Shown piece by piece: positions 1-8,461 of a stretch of 64,000 nucleotides of DNA (position 1 is the stretch's first letter; the number at the start of each line of letters is the position of its first letter). The DNA comes from Prevotella sp. GTDB lineage: Bacteria > Bacteroidota > Bacteroidia > Bacteroidales > Bacteroidaceae. The notes beneath the pieces were generated by a model. That model was given only the letters and a program-made list of their open reading frames with translations, made no database searches and had not been told where the DNA came from. The position numbers were made by a program, and so were the translations under genes. The stretch is from positions 61,771-125,770 of the forward strand of contig JAFZIL010000030.1 in assembly GCA_017554385.1 (NCBI GenBank), given 5' to 3'.

Positions 1-1535
1 TGCCCGACCTGAACATCTCCATCTCACGCTTCAGTCCTTTTAAGCGCAAGAAGATGGTGGGTAAGGAACGCTGGTACGAGAAAATCTCGGTGTCGTACAC
101 AGGACATTTCAGCAACTCCATTTCTACTAAGGAGAGCGAACTCATGGATAAGAACATTGTGCGCGACTGGCGAAACGGTATGCAGCACCAGATTCCCATC
201 ACCGGTAACTTCACTATCCTGAACTATATCAACATCAACCCGTCGTTCAATCTTACCGACCGTACCTATTCCAAGAGGGTGATGCAGTCGTGGGATACCA
301 TGACTCAGACAGTGGTCAACGATACCACCTATGGCTTCTATAATGTCTACAACTGGAACATGGCCATCTCGGCATCGACGAAGCTGTATGGCTTCTATAT
401 CCCTTCAAGGAAACTCTTCGGTGATAAGATCGATGCCATACGCCACGTGTTGACTCCGCAGGTCAGCTTTACCTATGCACCCGATTTCAGTGCCTCGCGC
501 TATGGCTACTACCAGACCTACCAGAAGACCGACGCCCAAGGCAACGTCTCGCTCGTCGAATATTCGCCCTATACAGGGGCGCTCTACGGCGTACCAGGTA
601 AGGGAAAGACGGGTAGCATCTCAGTGAGCCTGACCCATAATGTCGAGATGAAGTTGCGCAGCGACGAGGATACGGTGGGATTCAAGAAGGTAAGCATCAT
701 CGACGAGTTCGGTACCGAGATGTCCTACAACCTTGCTACCGACATCCGTCCGCTCAGCGATTTGAGGACACGTCTCAGGCTGAAGCTCACCAAAAGCTAT
801 ACGCTGAACCTCAGTGCCGTCTTTGCATCCTATGTCTATGAAGCCGATTCCGTAGGGGCGACGCCACGAGTCAGCGAGCACACCACCTACTGGGAACAAG
901 GCAAGATAGGACGCTTCCAGGGTATGTCGCAGAACCTCTCCTATACCATCGACAATAACAAGGTGGCCAACCTCTTCAAATGGCTTAGGGGTGAGAAACC
1001 CGATAAGAAAGATGACAAGAAGAAACAGGATGAGGACGAGGACGATGAATACGACACCGGAACCGAGACCAACGTCGACAAGGATCTGGAGGCGGGAAAG
1101 CATGGTGCGCGTAAGGAAAATGCCGGCATGGCCGAGACCGATGACGACGGCTATATGAACTTCTCGCTCCCCTGGTCGCTCAGCTTCGGCTATGGTATCA
1201 CCATGCGCGAGGATACCGACAAAAGCCGCTTCAACTACAACACGATGCGCTATCCCTACACGTTCACACAGAACCTGAATATGAGCGGTAACATCCGACT
1301 CTCCGACGGGTGGAATATCTCGTTCTCCTCAGGCTATGACTTTGAGAACAAGAAAATCTCGATGACGACGGCATCGCTGTCACGCGACCTGCACTGTTTC
1401 AACATGTCGTGCTCTGTCGTGCTCGCTCCCTATACCAGCTACAACTTCTCCTTCCGATGCAATGCCGCAACGCTCACCGATGCACTGAAGTACGACAAGC
1501 GTAGCAGCTATTCGAACTCAGTGCAGTGGTATTAG
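1..1535 (+). CDS. lptD: LptD-like outer-membrane LPS assembly protein, 5' end outside window
   Basis: The reading frame is open to the left edge, so only the C-terminal 510 or so residues are present. What is seen: alternating short beta-strand segments rich in aromatic residues (SLTHNVEMKL, NLSMSGNIRL-like strands), an acidic low-complexity loop around residues 315-350, and a terminal strand ending in Y after a conserved SRDLHCF block. These match the C-terminal barrel of Bacteroidetes proteins annotated as putative LPS-assembly protein LptD/OstA. Known role of the family: inserting lipopolysaccharide into the outer leaflet of the outer membrane. Family assignment rests on recalled motif similarity, not a search. 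serB follows 36 bases later on the same strand. Confidence 0.65.
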   Translation, partial: PDLNISISRFSPFKRKKMVGKERWYEKISVSYTGHFSNSISTKESELMDKNIVRDWRNGMQHQIPITGNFTILNYININPSFNLTDRTYSKRVMQSWDTMTQTVVNDTTYGFYNVYNWNMAISASTKLYGFYIPSRKLFGDKIDAIRHVLTPQVSFTYAPDFSASRYGYYQTYQKTDAQGNVSLVEYSPYTGALYGVPGKGKTGSISVSLTHNVEMKLRSDEDTVGFKKVSIIDEFGTEMSYNLATDIRPLSDLRTRLRLKLTKSYTLNLSAVFASYVYEADSVGATPRVSEHTTYWEQGKIGRFQGMSQNLSYTIDNNKVANLFKWLRGEKPDKKDDKKKQDEDEDDEYDTGTETNVDKDLEAGKHGARKENAGMAETDDDGYMNFSLPWSLSFGYGITMREDTDKSRFNYNTMRYPYTFTQNLNMSGNIRLSDGWNISFSSGYDFENKKISMTTASLSRDLHCFNMSCSVVLAPYTSYNFSFRCNAATLTDALKYDKRSSYSNSVQWY

Positions 1536-1571
1536 CGGTAGCCACTCCTACACTTCTAAACTCCTATTCAC

Positions 1572-2813
1572 ATGGAAATGACTAATAAAGAAGAACAGAT
1601 TCTCGTCCGTATCACAGGACAGGACCGTCCGGGACTCACTGCTTCGGTTATGGGCATCCTGGCCCGCTACGACGCACAGATACTCGATATTGGACAGGCC
1701 GACATCCACTCCACACTGTCGCTTGGCATCCTTATCCGCATGGACGAGATGCACAGCGGACAGGTGATGAAGGAACTCCTGTTCAAGGCCACAGAGCTGG
1801 GTGTGAACATCGGCTTCTCGCCCATCACCGACGATGAGTACGAGGACTGGGTGGGCCATCAGGGCAAGAACCGCTACATCCTCATGGTCATGGGGCGCGA
1901 ACTGGAAGCTCGCCAGATAGAGGCTGCTACTCGCGTCATTGCTGACCAAGGCTTCAATATCGATGCCATACGCCGCATGACCGGACGCAAGAGCATCAAG
2001 AACCCCGCCAAGCACATCCGTGCCTGTATCGAGTTCTCGCTGCGAGGTGAGCCGCGCGACCGTCAGCAGATGCAGGCGCAGTTCATGAAACTGTCGCAGG
2101 AGATGGAAATAGACTTCTCGTTCCAGCGCGACGATATGTTCCGTCGCATGCGCCGTCTCATCTGCTTCGATATGGACTCCACGCTCATCCAGACCGAGTG
2201 TATCGACGAGCTGGCCGAGCGGGCTGGGGTAGGGGCAGAGGTCAGGGCCATCACCGAGAGTGCCATGAGGGGCGAGATCGACTTCAAGGAGAGTTTTACA
2301 CGTCGTGTCTCACTCCTGAAGGGACTCGACGTCAGCGTCATGCAGGACATTGCCGAGCACCTGCCCATCACCGAGGGTGTCGACCGATTGATGACTATAT
2401 TAAAGAGGTGTGGCTACAAGATAGCTATCCTCAGCGGTGGATTCACCTATTTCGGCGAATACCTGCAACGTCGCTACGGCATCGACTATGTCTATGCCAA
2501 CGAACTGGAGATCGACGAGAATGGGAAACTAACCGGACGCTACTTGGGCGAGGTGGTCGACGGTCACCGAAAGGCCGAGCTGCTGAAGCTCATTGCGCAG
2601 GTTGAGAAGGTCAACCTTGCACAGACCATTGCCGTGGGCGACGGCGCCAACGACCTTCCTATGATTAGCGAAGCAGGACTTGGCATTGCGTTTCATGCCA
2701 AGCCCCGCGTCGTAGCCAATGCCAAGCAGAGCATCAATACCATCGGACTCGACGGCGTGCTCTACTTCCTCGGCTTCAAGGATTCTTATTTGGGTGAACA
2801 GGGTAAGCTCTAA
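1572..2813 (+). CDS. serB: Phosphoserine phosphatase with N-terminal ACT domains
   Basis: A 413-residue protein that hydrolyses L-3-phosphoserine to L-serine, the last step of serine synthesis. Residues 10-175 hold two ACT-type regulatory segments (RITGQDRPG near 13-21; ILMVMGRE near 103). The C-terminal half is a HAD phosphatase: motif I FDMDSTL with catalytic D200 and D202, motif II LSGGF with S288, motif III K334 and motif IV GDGAND at 356-361. All four HAD motifs are intact, so the enzyme should be active. The length agrees with the long ACT-containing SerB form. It converges with pyrDB; the two stop codons overlap at 2810-2813. Confidence 0.95.
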   Translation: MEMTNKEEQILVRITGQDRPGLTASVMGILARYDAQILDIGQADIHSTLSLGILIRMDEMHSGQVMKELLFKATELGVNIGFSPITDDEYEDWVGHQGKNRYILMVMGRELEARQIEAATRVIADQGFNIDAIRRMTGRKSIKNPAKHIRACIEFSLRGEPRDRQQMQAQFMKLSQEMEIDFSFQRDDMFRRMRRLICFDMDSTLIQTECIDELAERAGVGAEVRAITESAMRGEIDFKESFTRRVSLLKGLDVSVMQDIAEHLPITEGVDRLMTILKRCGYKIAILSGGFTYFGEYLQRRYGIDYVYANELEIDENGKLTGRYLGEVVDGHRKAELLKLIAQVEKVNLAQTIAVGDGANDLPMISEAGLGIAFHAKPRVVANAKQSINTIGLDGVLYFLGFKDSYLGEQGKL

Positions 2814-3715
2814 ATCACCCCGACAATATCGCTGACCGATGCCACACCGTGGCGGTCCAGCCAGTCGTTGATCCCGTCGCGTACCTTGATGGTCACGGCG
2901 GGATCAATGAAGTTGGCCGTACCTATCTCGATGGCAGAAGCTCCGCACATAAGGAACTCGATGGCGTCCTCGGCAGTCATAATGCCTCCGAGACCCACAA
3001 CGGGAATCTTCACGGCATGTGCCACCTGATACACCATGCGCAGGGCAACTGGTTTTACACAAGGACCGCTAAGTCCACCCGTGCCAATGCTCAGCACCTT
3101 CTTCCTGCGCTCAATGTCGACAGCCATACCCATCAGCGTGTTAATCAGCGATACGGCATCAGCACCGGCAGCTTCTACGGCACGGGCTATCTCGCTGATG
3201 TCGGTCACGTTGGGCGACAGCTTCACGATGAGCGTCTTGTGGTAGCGCTCGCGTACGGCCTTCACTACGCTCTCGGCACCCTGACAGCTCACGCCAAAGG
3301 CCATACCTCCGTCGTGTACGTTGGGGCAGGAGATGTTCAGCTCGATGGCGGGAACCTTCTCCAGCCTGTCAATGCGTGCGGCACACTCGGCATAGTCTTC
3401 GGGCGACGAGCCGCTGACGTTCACAATCCAGTTGGTGTCGATGTCGCACAGCTGCGGATAGATATGCTCGCAGAAGTAGTCTACGCCCTTGTTCTGCAGT
3501 CCCACACAGTTCAGCATGCCCATCGGTGTCTCGGCCATGCGCGGATAGTCGTTGCCCTCACGGGGCTTCAGCGTTGTTCCCTTCACGATGATGCCGCCCA
3601 GCCCGTCGAGGGGTACGAAGTCCTGGAACTCCAGACCGTAGCCGAACGTGCCCGACGCAGTCATCACCGGGTTCTTCAGCTTTAATGCTCCAATATTTAC
3701 TTGTAAATTACTCAT
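2810..3715 (-). CDS. pyrD: Dihydroorotate dehydrogenase (class 1B), catalytic subunit
   Basis: Oxidises dihydroorotate to orotate in pyrimidine synthesis with FMN, passing electrons to PyrK. Motifs: [12 protein letters not shown] near residue 16, VKGTTL near 44, and the active-site loop NISCPN in which C130 is the expected catalytic base of class 1 enzymes; the FMN-phosphate region GLGGIMT is near the C-terminus. I chose the ATG at 3715; an in-frame GTG at 3730 is possible but would add five residues before the family's usual start. The electron-transfer partner PyrK lies just upstream on the same strand, which supports class 1B. The 187-base gap between them is filled with palindromic repeats. 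Confidence 0.95.
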   Translation of the reverse strand: MSNLQVNIGALKLKNPVMTASGTFGYGLEFQDFVPLDGLGGIIVKGTTLKPREGNDYPRMAETPMGMLNCVGLQNKGVDYFCEHIYPQLCDIDTNWIVNVSGSSPEDYAECAARIDRLEKVPAIELNISCPNVHDGGMAFGVSCQGAESVVKAVRERYHKTLIVKLSPNVTDISEIARAVEAAGADAVSLINTLMGMAVDIERRKKVLSIGTGGLSGPCVKPVALRMVYQVAHAVKIPVVGLGGIMTAEDAIEFLMCGASAIEIGTANFIDPAVTIKVRDGINDWLDRHGVASVSDIVGVI

Positions 3716-3766
3716 TTCTTCACTTTTCACTAAAATTGCGGTAGCAAACTATTCACTTTTCCCTTT

Positions 3767-3900
3767 TTCCCCCTCCTACAGGAGGGGTTAGGAGAGGTCT
3801 TTTTCCCCCTCCTACAGGAGGGGTTAGGGGAGGTCTCTCTCAACTCCTCCAGGAGGGGTTCTTTGCAAAGCAAAGCGGCAAAGCCGAGCGAGGGGAGGTC
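3767..3900. repeat. Three copies of a C/G-rich palindromic repeat
   Basis: Copies at about 3769-3799 and 3804-3834 share the palindromic core CCCTCCTACAGGAGGGG followed by TTAGGRGAGGTC. A third, at 3842-3900, is split by about 30 bases of other sequence. The element sits inside the pyrK-pyrD transcription unit. Any reading frame through it gives low-complexity peptide (SPNPSCRRG), which I treat as non-genic. Related elements occur at 24093-24130, 27027-27060, 27176-27206 and 63931-63970. Confidence 0.85.
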
Positions 3901-3902
3901 TC

Positions 3903-4718
3903 TTACTCCCATAAAAGTTCACCGATGTCGAACACCGGACCGTCCTTGCAGACGCACAGGTTCCCCCGCTTGGTCTTTTCCACGCAGCAGAGGCAGGCAC
4001 CCAGTCCGCAGGCCATCATGTTCTCGAGTGACACCTGGCAGTCCGTGCCCGTCTTCCTTGCGTAGCTTGCCACTGCCTTCATCATAGGCGTGGGGCCGCA
4101 GCTCAGGATCAGGTCGAACCGCTCCTCGCTCAATGCCGAGTGTTGCGTGACAAAACCGCGCTCACCGTATGTGCCGTCTTCGGTAGTGGTGAGCACGCGT
4201 CCGTACCGTCCGAACTCGTCTATCTGCAGCAGGTCGCCTTTGCTGCGTGCTCCGAGCAGGAACACGGCCTCGCACCCCTCGCTACTAATCCGTTCGCCCA
4301 TCCACAGCAGTGGAGCCACGCCCACGCCGCCGCCTACGAGCAGCACCTTCCTCGCCCTTGCCGGCTGCCAACTAAAGCCATTGCCCAAGGGCAGCACACA
4401 GTTCATCCGGTCGCCTTCATGCAGCATGGCCATCTGCCGTGTGCCGGCACCTATCGTGGCTACCAGCAGCCAAAGCTCGTTTCTCTTCCTATCTACGAAA
4501 TGTATGGATATGGGTCGGCGCAGGAAGGTCTGTGGCTGGCCGTCCACACGCACCTCTATAAATTGTCCCGGGCGCATCGGTGGCAGCGGTTCGTCTTCAG
4601 TCAGCTTGATCAGCACATAACGCTCGTGCAACTGTTCCACGCTCTTCACCGTCAAGTCCAGTACGTATTTCTCCTTCTTCATTCCCTCAGAGCCGGTGCT
4701 CTCTTTCTGTTCTATCAT
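3903..4718 (-). CDS. pyrK: Dihydroorotate dehydrogenase electron-transfer subunit
   Basis: FAD and 2Fe-2S protein that takes electrons from PyrD and passes them to NAD+. Seen: FAD-binding RRPISIH, nucleotide-binding GGGVGVAPLL, NAD-site CGPTPMM, and a C-terminal cysteine cluster (ACGLGACLCC ... CVC) for the iron-sulphur centre. Starting at 4718 gives 271 residues. An ATG at 4682 (MKKEKYVLDL) better matches the usual family length near 258 and I slightly prefer it. It is first in the pyrK-pyrD operon. A promoter-like pair lies at 4756-4787. Confidence 0.93.
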   Translation of the reverse strand: MIEQKESTGSEGMKKEKYVLDLTVKSVEQLHERYVLIKLTEDEPLPPMRPGQFIEVRVDGQPQTFLRRPISIHFVDRKRNELWLLVATIGAGTRQMAMLHEGDRMNCVLPLGNGFSWQPARARKVLLVGGGVGVAPLLWMGERISSEGCEAVFLLGARSKGDLLQIDEFGRYGRVLTTTEDGTYGERGFVTQHSALSEERFDLILSCGPTPMMKAVASYARKTGTDCQVSLENMMACGLGACLCCVEKTKRGNLCVCKDGPVFDIGELLWE

Positions 4719-4755
4719 TATTGATGAATAATTAGTGAAGCCTGTATCTCATCGG

Positions 4756-4787
4756 CAAAATTACTAAAAAAAACTGAACGAGCCAAG
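4756..4787 (-). promoter_or_regulatory. Probable promoter of pyrK-pyrD
   Basis: On the minus strand CTTG is followed after 20 bases by TAATTTTG, close to the Bacteroidetes sigma consensus TTTG-N19/21-TAnnTTTG. The upstream box differs by one base, so the call is moderate. Confidence 0.5.
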
Positions 4788-4844
4788 TATTCCTTAGAAA
4801 AAAACAGACTTGATTCTTTGACTACCAAATTTTTCGTCCTTTTC

Positions 4845-4875
4845 TTTGCACTTTCAACTTTTTTGTATATCTTTG
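4845..4875 (+). promoter_or_regulatory. Bacteroidetes-type promoter of the 4951-5861 unit
   Basis: TTTG at 4845-4848 and TATCTTTG at 4868-4875 are separated by 19 bases, an exact match to the primary-sigma consensus of Bacteroidetes. It reads into a leader of about 70 bases before the ATG at 4951. Confidence 0.8.
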
Positions 4876-4950
4876 CCACGAGAACAACGCCAAGGGGGAG
4901 GGATAGGGACTGTAACCTTGGTTATATAGCCAACAATAAAGATTAAAACA

Positions 4951-5373
4951 ATGTTGACGCCATATAAGATAAATGCCTACTGTGAGGAATTCAAACCAGA
5001 ATGGGCATTCACGATGCCTGTAGGCAATTTACCTGAGGATGTCTTGGTCCCCAGTGAACATTCTTTTTTCCGTTTGGCCAGTCAGATTGATTCTTATACG
5101 GCAGATGACTTCAAATCTTACGCTGAGTTAGACCCTCAACGAAACTGGGGCGAAAAACTCCCATTGGCAATAGGACTATCACTCATTGACAATGAGTCCA
5201 AAGCCCGTAAGAATCTGAAACTCCCAATGTTTCGCCAGTTCAAAGGTATCATTGCACTTACACTAAATCCAACTGACGGTGTGGTGAAACAAACTGGTGT
5301 ACATCTTTCCCACTATACTTGGTGGAGGACAAAATCGTTTCAAATGTCAAACTTAACAATGTTGCAGTTATGA
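4951..5373 (+). CDS. Uncharacterised protein, first gene of a coupled pair
   Basis: A 140-residue protein without signal peptide or membrane segment, therefore probably cytoplasmic. I do not recognise a catalytic motif. Visible features: an N-terminal segment EEFKPEWAFTMPVGNLP, an acidic/aromatic middle, and a C-terminal HLSHYTWWRTKSF patch. It has its own strong promoter and its TGA overlaps the ATG of the next gene in ATGA, so the two products are likely made in fixed ratio. A frameshifted single gene was considered, but the ATGA junction and a natural second start argue for two genes. The region is AT-richer than the flanking housekeeping genes. Confidence 0.75.
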   Translation: MLTPYKINAYCEEFKPEWAFTMPVGNLPEDVLVPSEHSFFRLASQIDSYTADDFKSYAELDPQRNWGEKLPLAIGLSLIDNESKARKNLKLPMFRQFKGIIALTLNPTDGVVKQTGVHLSHYTWWRTKSFQMSNLTMLQL

Positions 5374-5861
5374 GACCACTTACACTGATTAAGACACTTG
5401 AATATTATGATGTGCCACAGATACTGGTGGCAGCTGATGCAACAGGTACCAACTATCTCTGTACGCTGTATAAGAATGATACGGAGAGTGGCTATCTCTA
5501 TCTGGGCGTACAGATTTCCGAGCCTCGACTAATGGCATTTGTGGGTGGTCAGCTTGACCTTCGTGACACATACATTCATCCTGAAGTTGAGAATGCATTG
5601 TATATTGTTACAGCCAAGAAGGAGGTGTTGACTGCAAATGCTATTCTGCAACCACAAGATGTTTCCGAGGATATGTTACCTGAAGCGGGTTATTTCTATG
5701 ATGCATCCGACTTGGCTGACGAGGCTACCCCCCAGACAGATACTTATCAGTTGGAAGTGCCGGCTTATGACCGTATCACGTTCTCAACTCTTATCAGTCG
5801 CATGGGATGGCGCGCACTGTCTTTACATAATGTGTTGAAAGGAAAAGCAGCTATTCTCTAA
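5370..5861 (+). CDS. Uncharacterised protein (DUF6575-like?), second gene of a coupled pair
   Basis: A 163-residue soluble protein starting MRPLTLIKTLEYYDVPQIL. The pattern YYDxPQ, a following TNYLCTLY strand and an LYLGVQIS strand resemble the DUF6575 group as I remember it; this is a weak, unsearched resemblance. The start at 5370 overlaps the stop of the preceding gene (ATGA); an upstream in-frame ATG at 5319 would overlap it by 55 bases and is less likely. No signal peptide, no membrane segment, no known enzyme motif. The close coupling is typical of two-component cytosolic modules such as toxin-antitoxin or immunity pairs, but nothing in the sequence proves that role. Confidence 0.75.
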   Translation: MRPLTLIKTLEYYDVPQILVAADATGTNYLCTLYKNDTESGYLYLGVQISEPRLMAFVGGQLDLRDTYIHPEVENALYIVTAKKEVLTANAILQPQDVSEDMLPEAGYFYDASDLADEATPQTDTYQLEVPAYDRITFSTLISRMGWRALSLHNVLKGKAAIL

Positions 5862-6249
5862 GTTTGTAAACAGCATAATGTACTATTCATCACTAAAGAT
5901 TTAGCCAATGACATAACGACAGACATACAAGGGAGAATATAAAGGCGGCACGGGTGCCGCGCTCCCTGCAAGGAACAGATAAACAATTCAATTACTAACC
6001 AACGAGTAAGGATTGTGCGTCGTTCCCCTTCGACTTTTTTAGGATTTGAGCTTTTGGCTCTTGTTCTCTCAATCTTGAATACCGCCAATATTCTGTACAT
6101 GAGAACGAGTAAGCTGATGTTCATGCCCGTTTGGGCGTGGGCTATATCAGTGCTTGTTTATGTACATGGTCACTTGGCGGTTACCAAAGATTGAGAATAA
6201 GCATCGGATGGTTTCACGCCTTTTCTTATTCCCTTAAAAACGAAAGAAA
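5862..6249. other. 388-base intergenic region with long hairpin
   Basis: No supportable gene. Open frames exist on both strands across the central hairpin (6067-6196, listed separately) because of its palindromic nature, and I regard them as non-coding. A second small inverted repeat pairs GAATAAG (about 6194-6200) with CTTATTC (about 6225-6231), just before the LRR gene. Confidence 0.6.
6067..6196. repeat. 130-nt imperfect hairpin upstream of the LRR gene
   Basis: Nested arms pair over the whole element: TCTCAATCTT (6067-6076) with AAGATTGAGA (6187-6196), ACCGCCAA (6081-6088) with TTGGCGGT (6174-6181), TGTACAT (6094-6100) with ATGTACA (6160-6166). Inner pairing continues between AACGAGTAAGCTGAT and ATCAGTGCTTGTT. 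The tip contains GCCCGTTTGGGC. It could be a structured leader RNA, a MITE-like insertion, or both. Confidence 0.75.
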
Positions 6250-8055
6250 ATGAAACAGAAACAATTACTCAAGACAATCATCTTTTTGATAGTAGTATCT
6301 CTTCTGCCGATAAAGGCAAAAGCCTATACGCAGACTATTGAGGTGGAAGTGGGCGAAACCTTTTCAATCTCTACAACCTACCATAGCAATACTACTTCCA
6401 TATTCTGGTCTTATGATTATGGCTACGTTGAGCCTGTTGGCTCTATTGGTTCTACTACAAGCAGGGTGACATTTAAGGCAACAAAGCCGACAGGGAATTC
6501 TGGTATTTTCATCCAAGCCGAAACTACTGTAAGCTATGGTCAAAATCGTTATGTGGATGATTGGCTTATAGTGATATCCGGTGAAGGTGATGGAGGAGAA
6601 GGAGGTGAAGGAGGAGAACCTGATTGGTTAGATGGTTGGGCCACTGATAAAACCGTTGAAGGACACACCATGTGGTTTACCTTAAGCATTATTTATGGAG
6701 AGTATGTTGCGCAAGTATGTAAAGATTACCAAGGCAACCCCACGGTAAGCATCTCAGCCACTGACAATGGGAAAGTCACCATACCAGAATACACAAGAGG
6801 GTATCCTGTAAAAGGTATCAAAGCCAATTCTTTCATGAATCTTGAATATCTCACAGAGCTTGTCATCCCCAAAACAGTGAACCGTATTGAAAATTATATT
6901 GTATATAATTGCCCTAAATTAAAGAAAATAACATGTTTGAACGAAACACCTCCTACTTTCTATGGTTCTATTGCGTTTGATGAAGCATATAACAAGACAC
7001 TTTATGTTCCATCAGAAGCAGCAAAACAGAAATACATGATAGCTGAAGGTTGGAAAAACTTCAAAGAATATAAGGTGATTGGTGAAGAAGAACAGGGAGG
7101 AATTGCAATCAACGAGACGAACTTCCCAGATGCAAACTTCCGTAACAATCTGCTCGGAACGTCTTATGGTTTTGATGGCGTGATTACCGAAAAAGAAATT
7201 TCTGACATAAAAGAGATAGCTGCTAATAACGAACATATAAGAAGTTTGAGAGGTATAGAATTCTTTACTAATCTTGAAATTCTGAGCTGTAGTGAAAATG
7301 AAATTGAAGAGTTGGATGTGTCAAAGAATCCACTTCTAACAAAGTTAGGCATTAACAAAAACAAGCTAAAATCATTGAACTTGTCAAACAATGCTGTTCT
7401 AAAATCTTTGAGCTGTAGTGAAAATGAAATTGAAGAGTTGGATGTGTCAAAGAATCCACTTTTAACAGAGTTATACATTGACAAAAACAAGCTAAAATCA
7501 TTGGACCTCTCAAATAATACTGTCTTGAATTGGTTGTTATGTTCCAATAATGAAATTAAAGAATTAGATGTATCAAAGAATACGCTTCTTATATACATAT
7601 CCATTGGCAATAACAAAGTAAAATCATTGGATGTGTCAAAGAATACTGCTTTGGAGTATCTTTATTGTTATACTAATGAGCTGACACAATTAGACGTTTC
7701 AAACAACACTGTACTCTCATTTCTTTCCTGTTACGAGAATAATATAAAAGAGGAGGCGATGGACAAACTGGTATCCAGTTTGCCGCAGAACAATACAGAC
7801 AAAATGTATAGTTTTCGTGTCATTGGAGATGAGAATGAGGGAAATGTCATAACCGGAAAACAAGTATTAACGGCAATGGCAAAGAAATGGTTACCTCAAT
7901 ATAAAGAAGACTCGCAATGGCATGAAATCGATGGCATTTCTGTTGTACAAGCAGACAAGAGGTCAGCCTCAGTCTACTCCCTCTCTGGCCAACGTCTCAC
8001 AAGTCCTCGCAAGGGCGTGAACATCATCGGGGGAAGGAAAATCGTGATTAAGTAG
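6250..8055 (+). CDS. Secreted BspA-like leucine-rich-repeat protein
   Basis: A 601-residue exported protein. Residues 1-25 are a signal peptide (IIFLIVVSLLPIKAKA). About 26-110 looks like an Ig-like beta-domain, then a Gly/Glu linker (GEGDGGEGGEGGEP). About 170-275 is a BspA-type LRR segment (LTELVIPKTVNRIE). From about 330 to 510 there are 21-residue repeats of the form LxxLDVSxNxxLxxLxCxxN. The C-terminus (YSLSGQRL ... GRKIVIK) resembles the sorting tail found on several other secreted proteins in this window. Likely surface-exposed, for adhesion or protein binding; this is known for BspA proteins, inferred here. Codon composition is AT-richer than the neighbours, suggesting acquisition. 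Confidence 0.85.
   Translation: MKQKQLLKTIIFLIVVSLLPIKAKAYTQTIEVEVGETFSISTTYHSNTTSIFWSYDYGYVEPVGSIGSTTSRVTFKATKPTGNSGIFIQAETTVSYGQNRYVDDWLIVISGEGDGGEGGEGGEPDWLDGWATDKTVEGHTMWFTLSIIYGEYVAQVCKDYQGNPTVSISATDNGKVTIPEYTRGYPVKGIKANSFMNLEYLTELVIPKTVNRIENYIVYNCPKLKKITCLNETPPTFYGSIAFDEAYNKTLYVPSEAAKQKYMIAEGWKNFKEYKVIGEEEQGGIAINETNFPDANFRNNLLGTSYGFDGVITEKEISDIKEIAANNEHIRSLRGIEFFTNLEILSCSENEIEELDVSKNPLLTKLGINKNKLKSLNLSNNAVLKSLSCSENEIEELDVSKNPLLTELYIDKNKLKSLDLSNNTVLNWLLCSNNEIKELDVSKNTLLIYISIGNNKVKSLDVSKNTALEYLYCYTNELTQLDVSNNTVLSFLSCYENNIKEEAMDKLVSSLPQNNTDKMYSFRVIGDENEGNVITGKQVLTAMAKKWLPQYKEDSQWHEIDGISVVQADKRSASVYSLSGQRLTSPRKGVNIIGGRKIVIK
7284..7535 (+). repeat. Duplicated 126-bp LRR unit within the LRR gene
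   Basis: The DNA from 7284 and from 7410 begins with 52 identical bases and stays similar afterwards. The 126-base period is 42 codons, i.e. two 21-residue leucine-rich repeats, and indicates a recent in-frame duplication. Confidence 0.9.
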
Positions 8056-8461
8056 CTAAAGTTTCCCACCCTTATGAAATGCTGCAAACGTAGCCCCGAA
8101 GGGGCGTTAAGAACACAGGCAGGGGTGAAGCCCCTGCTAAAGATGACGAGCAAAGAAGCCCTGAAAGGGCGACAGAGTGTTCTTTCACCCCTTTGGGGTT
8201 GGGGTAACATCCTCCTATTAACAGGGGTTCTTGCGTCCCGTTGGTAGCAAGCGACCAGAGGTCGAGCGTCACCCCTGCCTGTGGTCTTTTCAGGCCTTCG
8301 GCTTTTAGGGTGGAAAAGTTCAGTTAAGTAGCTTTCCTTATGACGATAATCATTGGAAATACTTTTTTATTTATCCCCCTTCTTCGCCAGCCTTCTTCTA
8401 CGGAGGGCTGGCGAAGTCGTTAGTTGTAAGGCAAGCAATGACTGATGGCTTGCTTTATGCC
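8056..8461. repeat. Cluster of short palindromes bounded by inverted repeats
   Basis: No gene. Successive small stem-loops: GCCCCGAAGGGGC (8093-8105), GCAGGGGTGAAGCCCCTGC (8119-8137), GCCCTGAAAGGGC (8158-8170), ACCCCTTTGGGGT (8188-8199). The part 8114-8283 is bounded by perfect 14-base inverted repeats CACAGGCAGGGGTG and CACCCCTGCCTGTG. It looks like a REP/MITE-type element downstream of the LRR gene. Confidence 0.75.
8382..8416. terminator. Perfect 11-bp stem-loop between convergent genes
   Basis: CTTCGCCAGCC pairs exactly with GGCTGGCGAAG across a 13-base loop. It lies between the LRR gene on the plus strand and the rhodanese-fusion gene ending at 8462 on the minus strand. A pyrimidine-rich run adjoins it, so it probably ends transcription from one or both sides. 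Confidence 0.55.

Noticed and set aside
3767-3860. CRISPR array
   Set aside because: Only two regular copies with no spacer of normal length; palindromic repeats rather than CRISPR.
3730-3912. 60-residue minus-strand reading frame (TSPNPSCRRGKK repeated)
   Set aside because: It is only a translation of the palindromic repeats between pyrK and pyrD.
4951-5861. Single frameshifted gene instead of two
   Set aside because: The ATGA overlap and a natural N-terminus at 5370 fit two coupled genes better, though not proven.
5858-6124. 88-residue minus-strand frame with IERTRAKSSNPKKVEG
   Set aside because: It lies on one arm of the 130-nt hairpin; opposite frames are open too, as expected for a palindrome, and no promoter or start context supports it.
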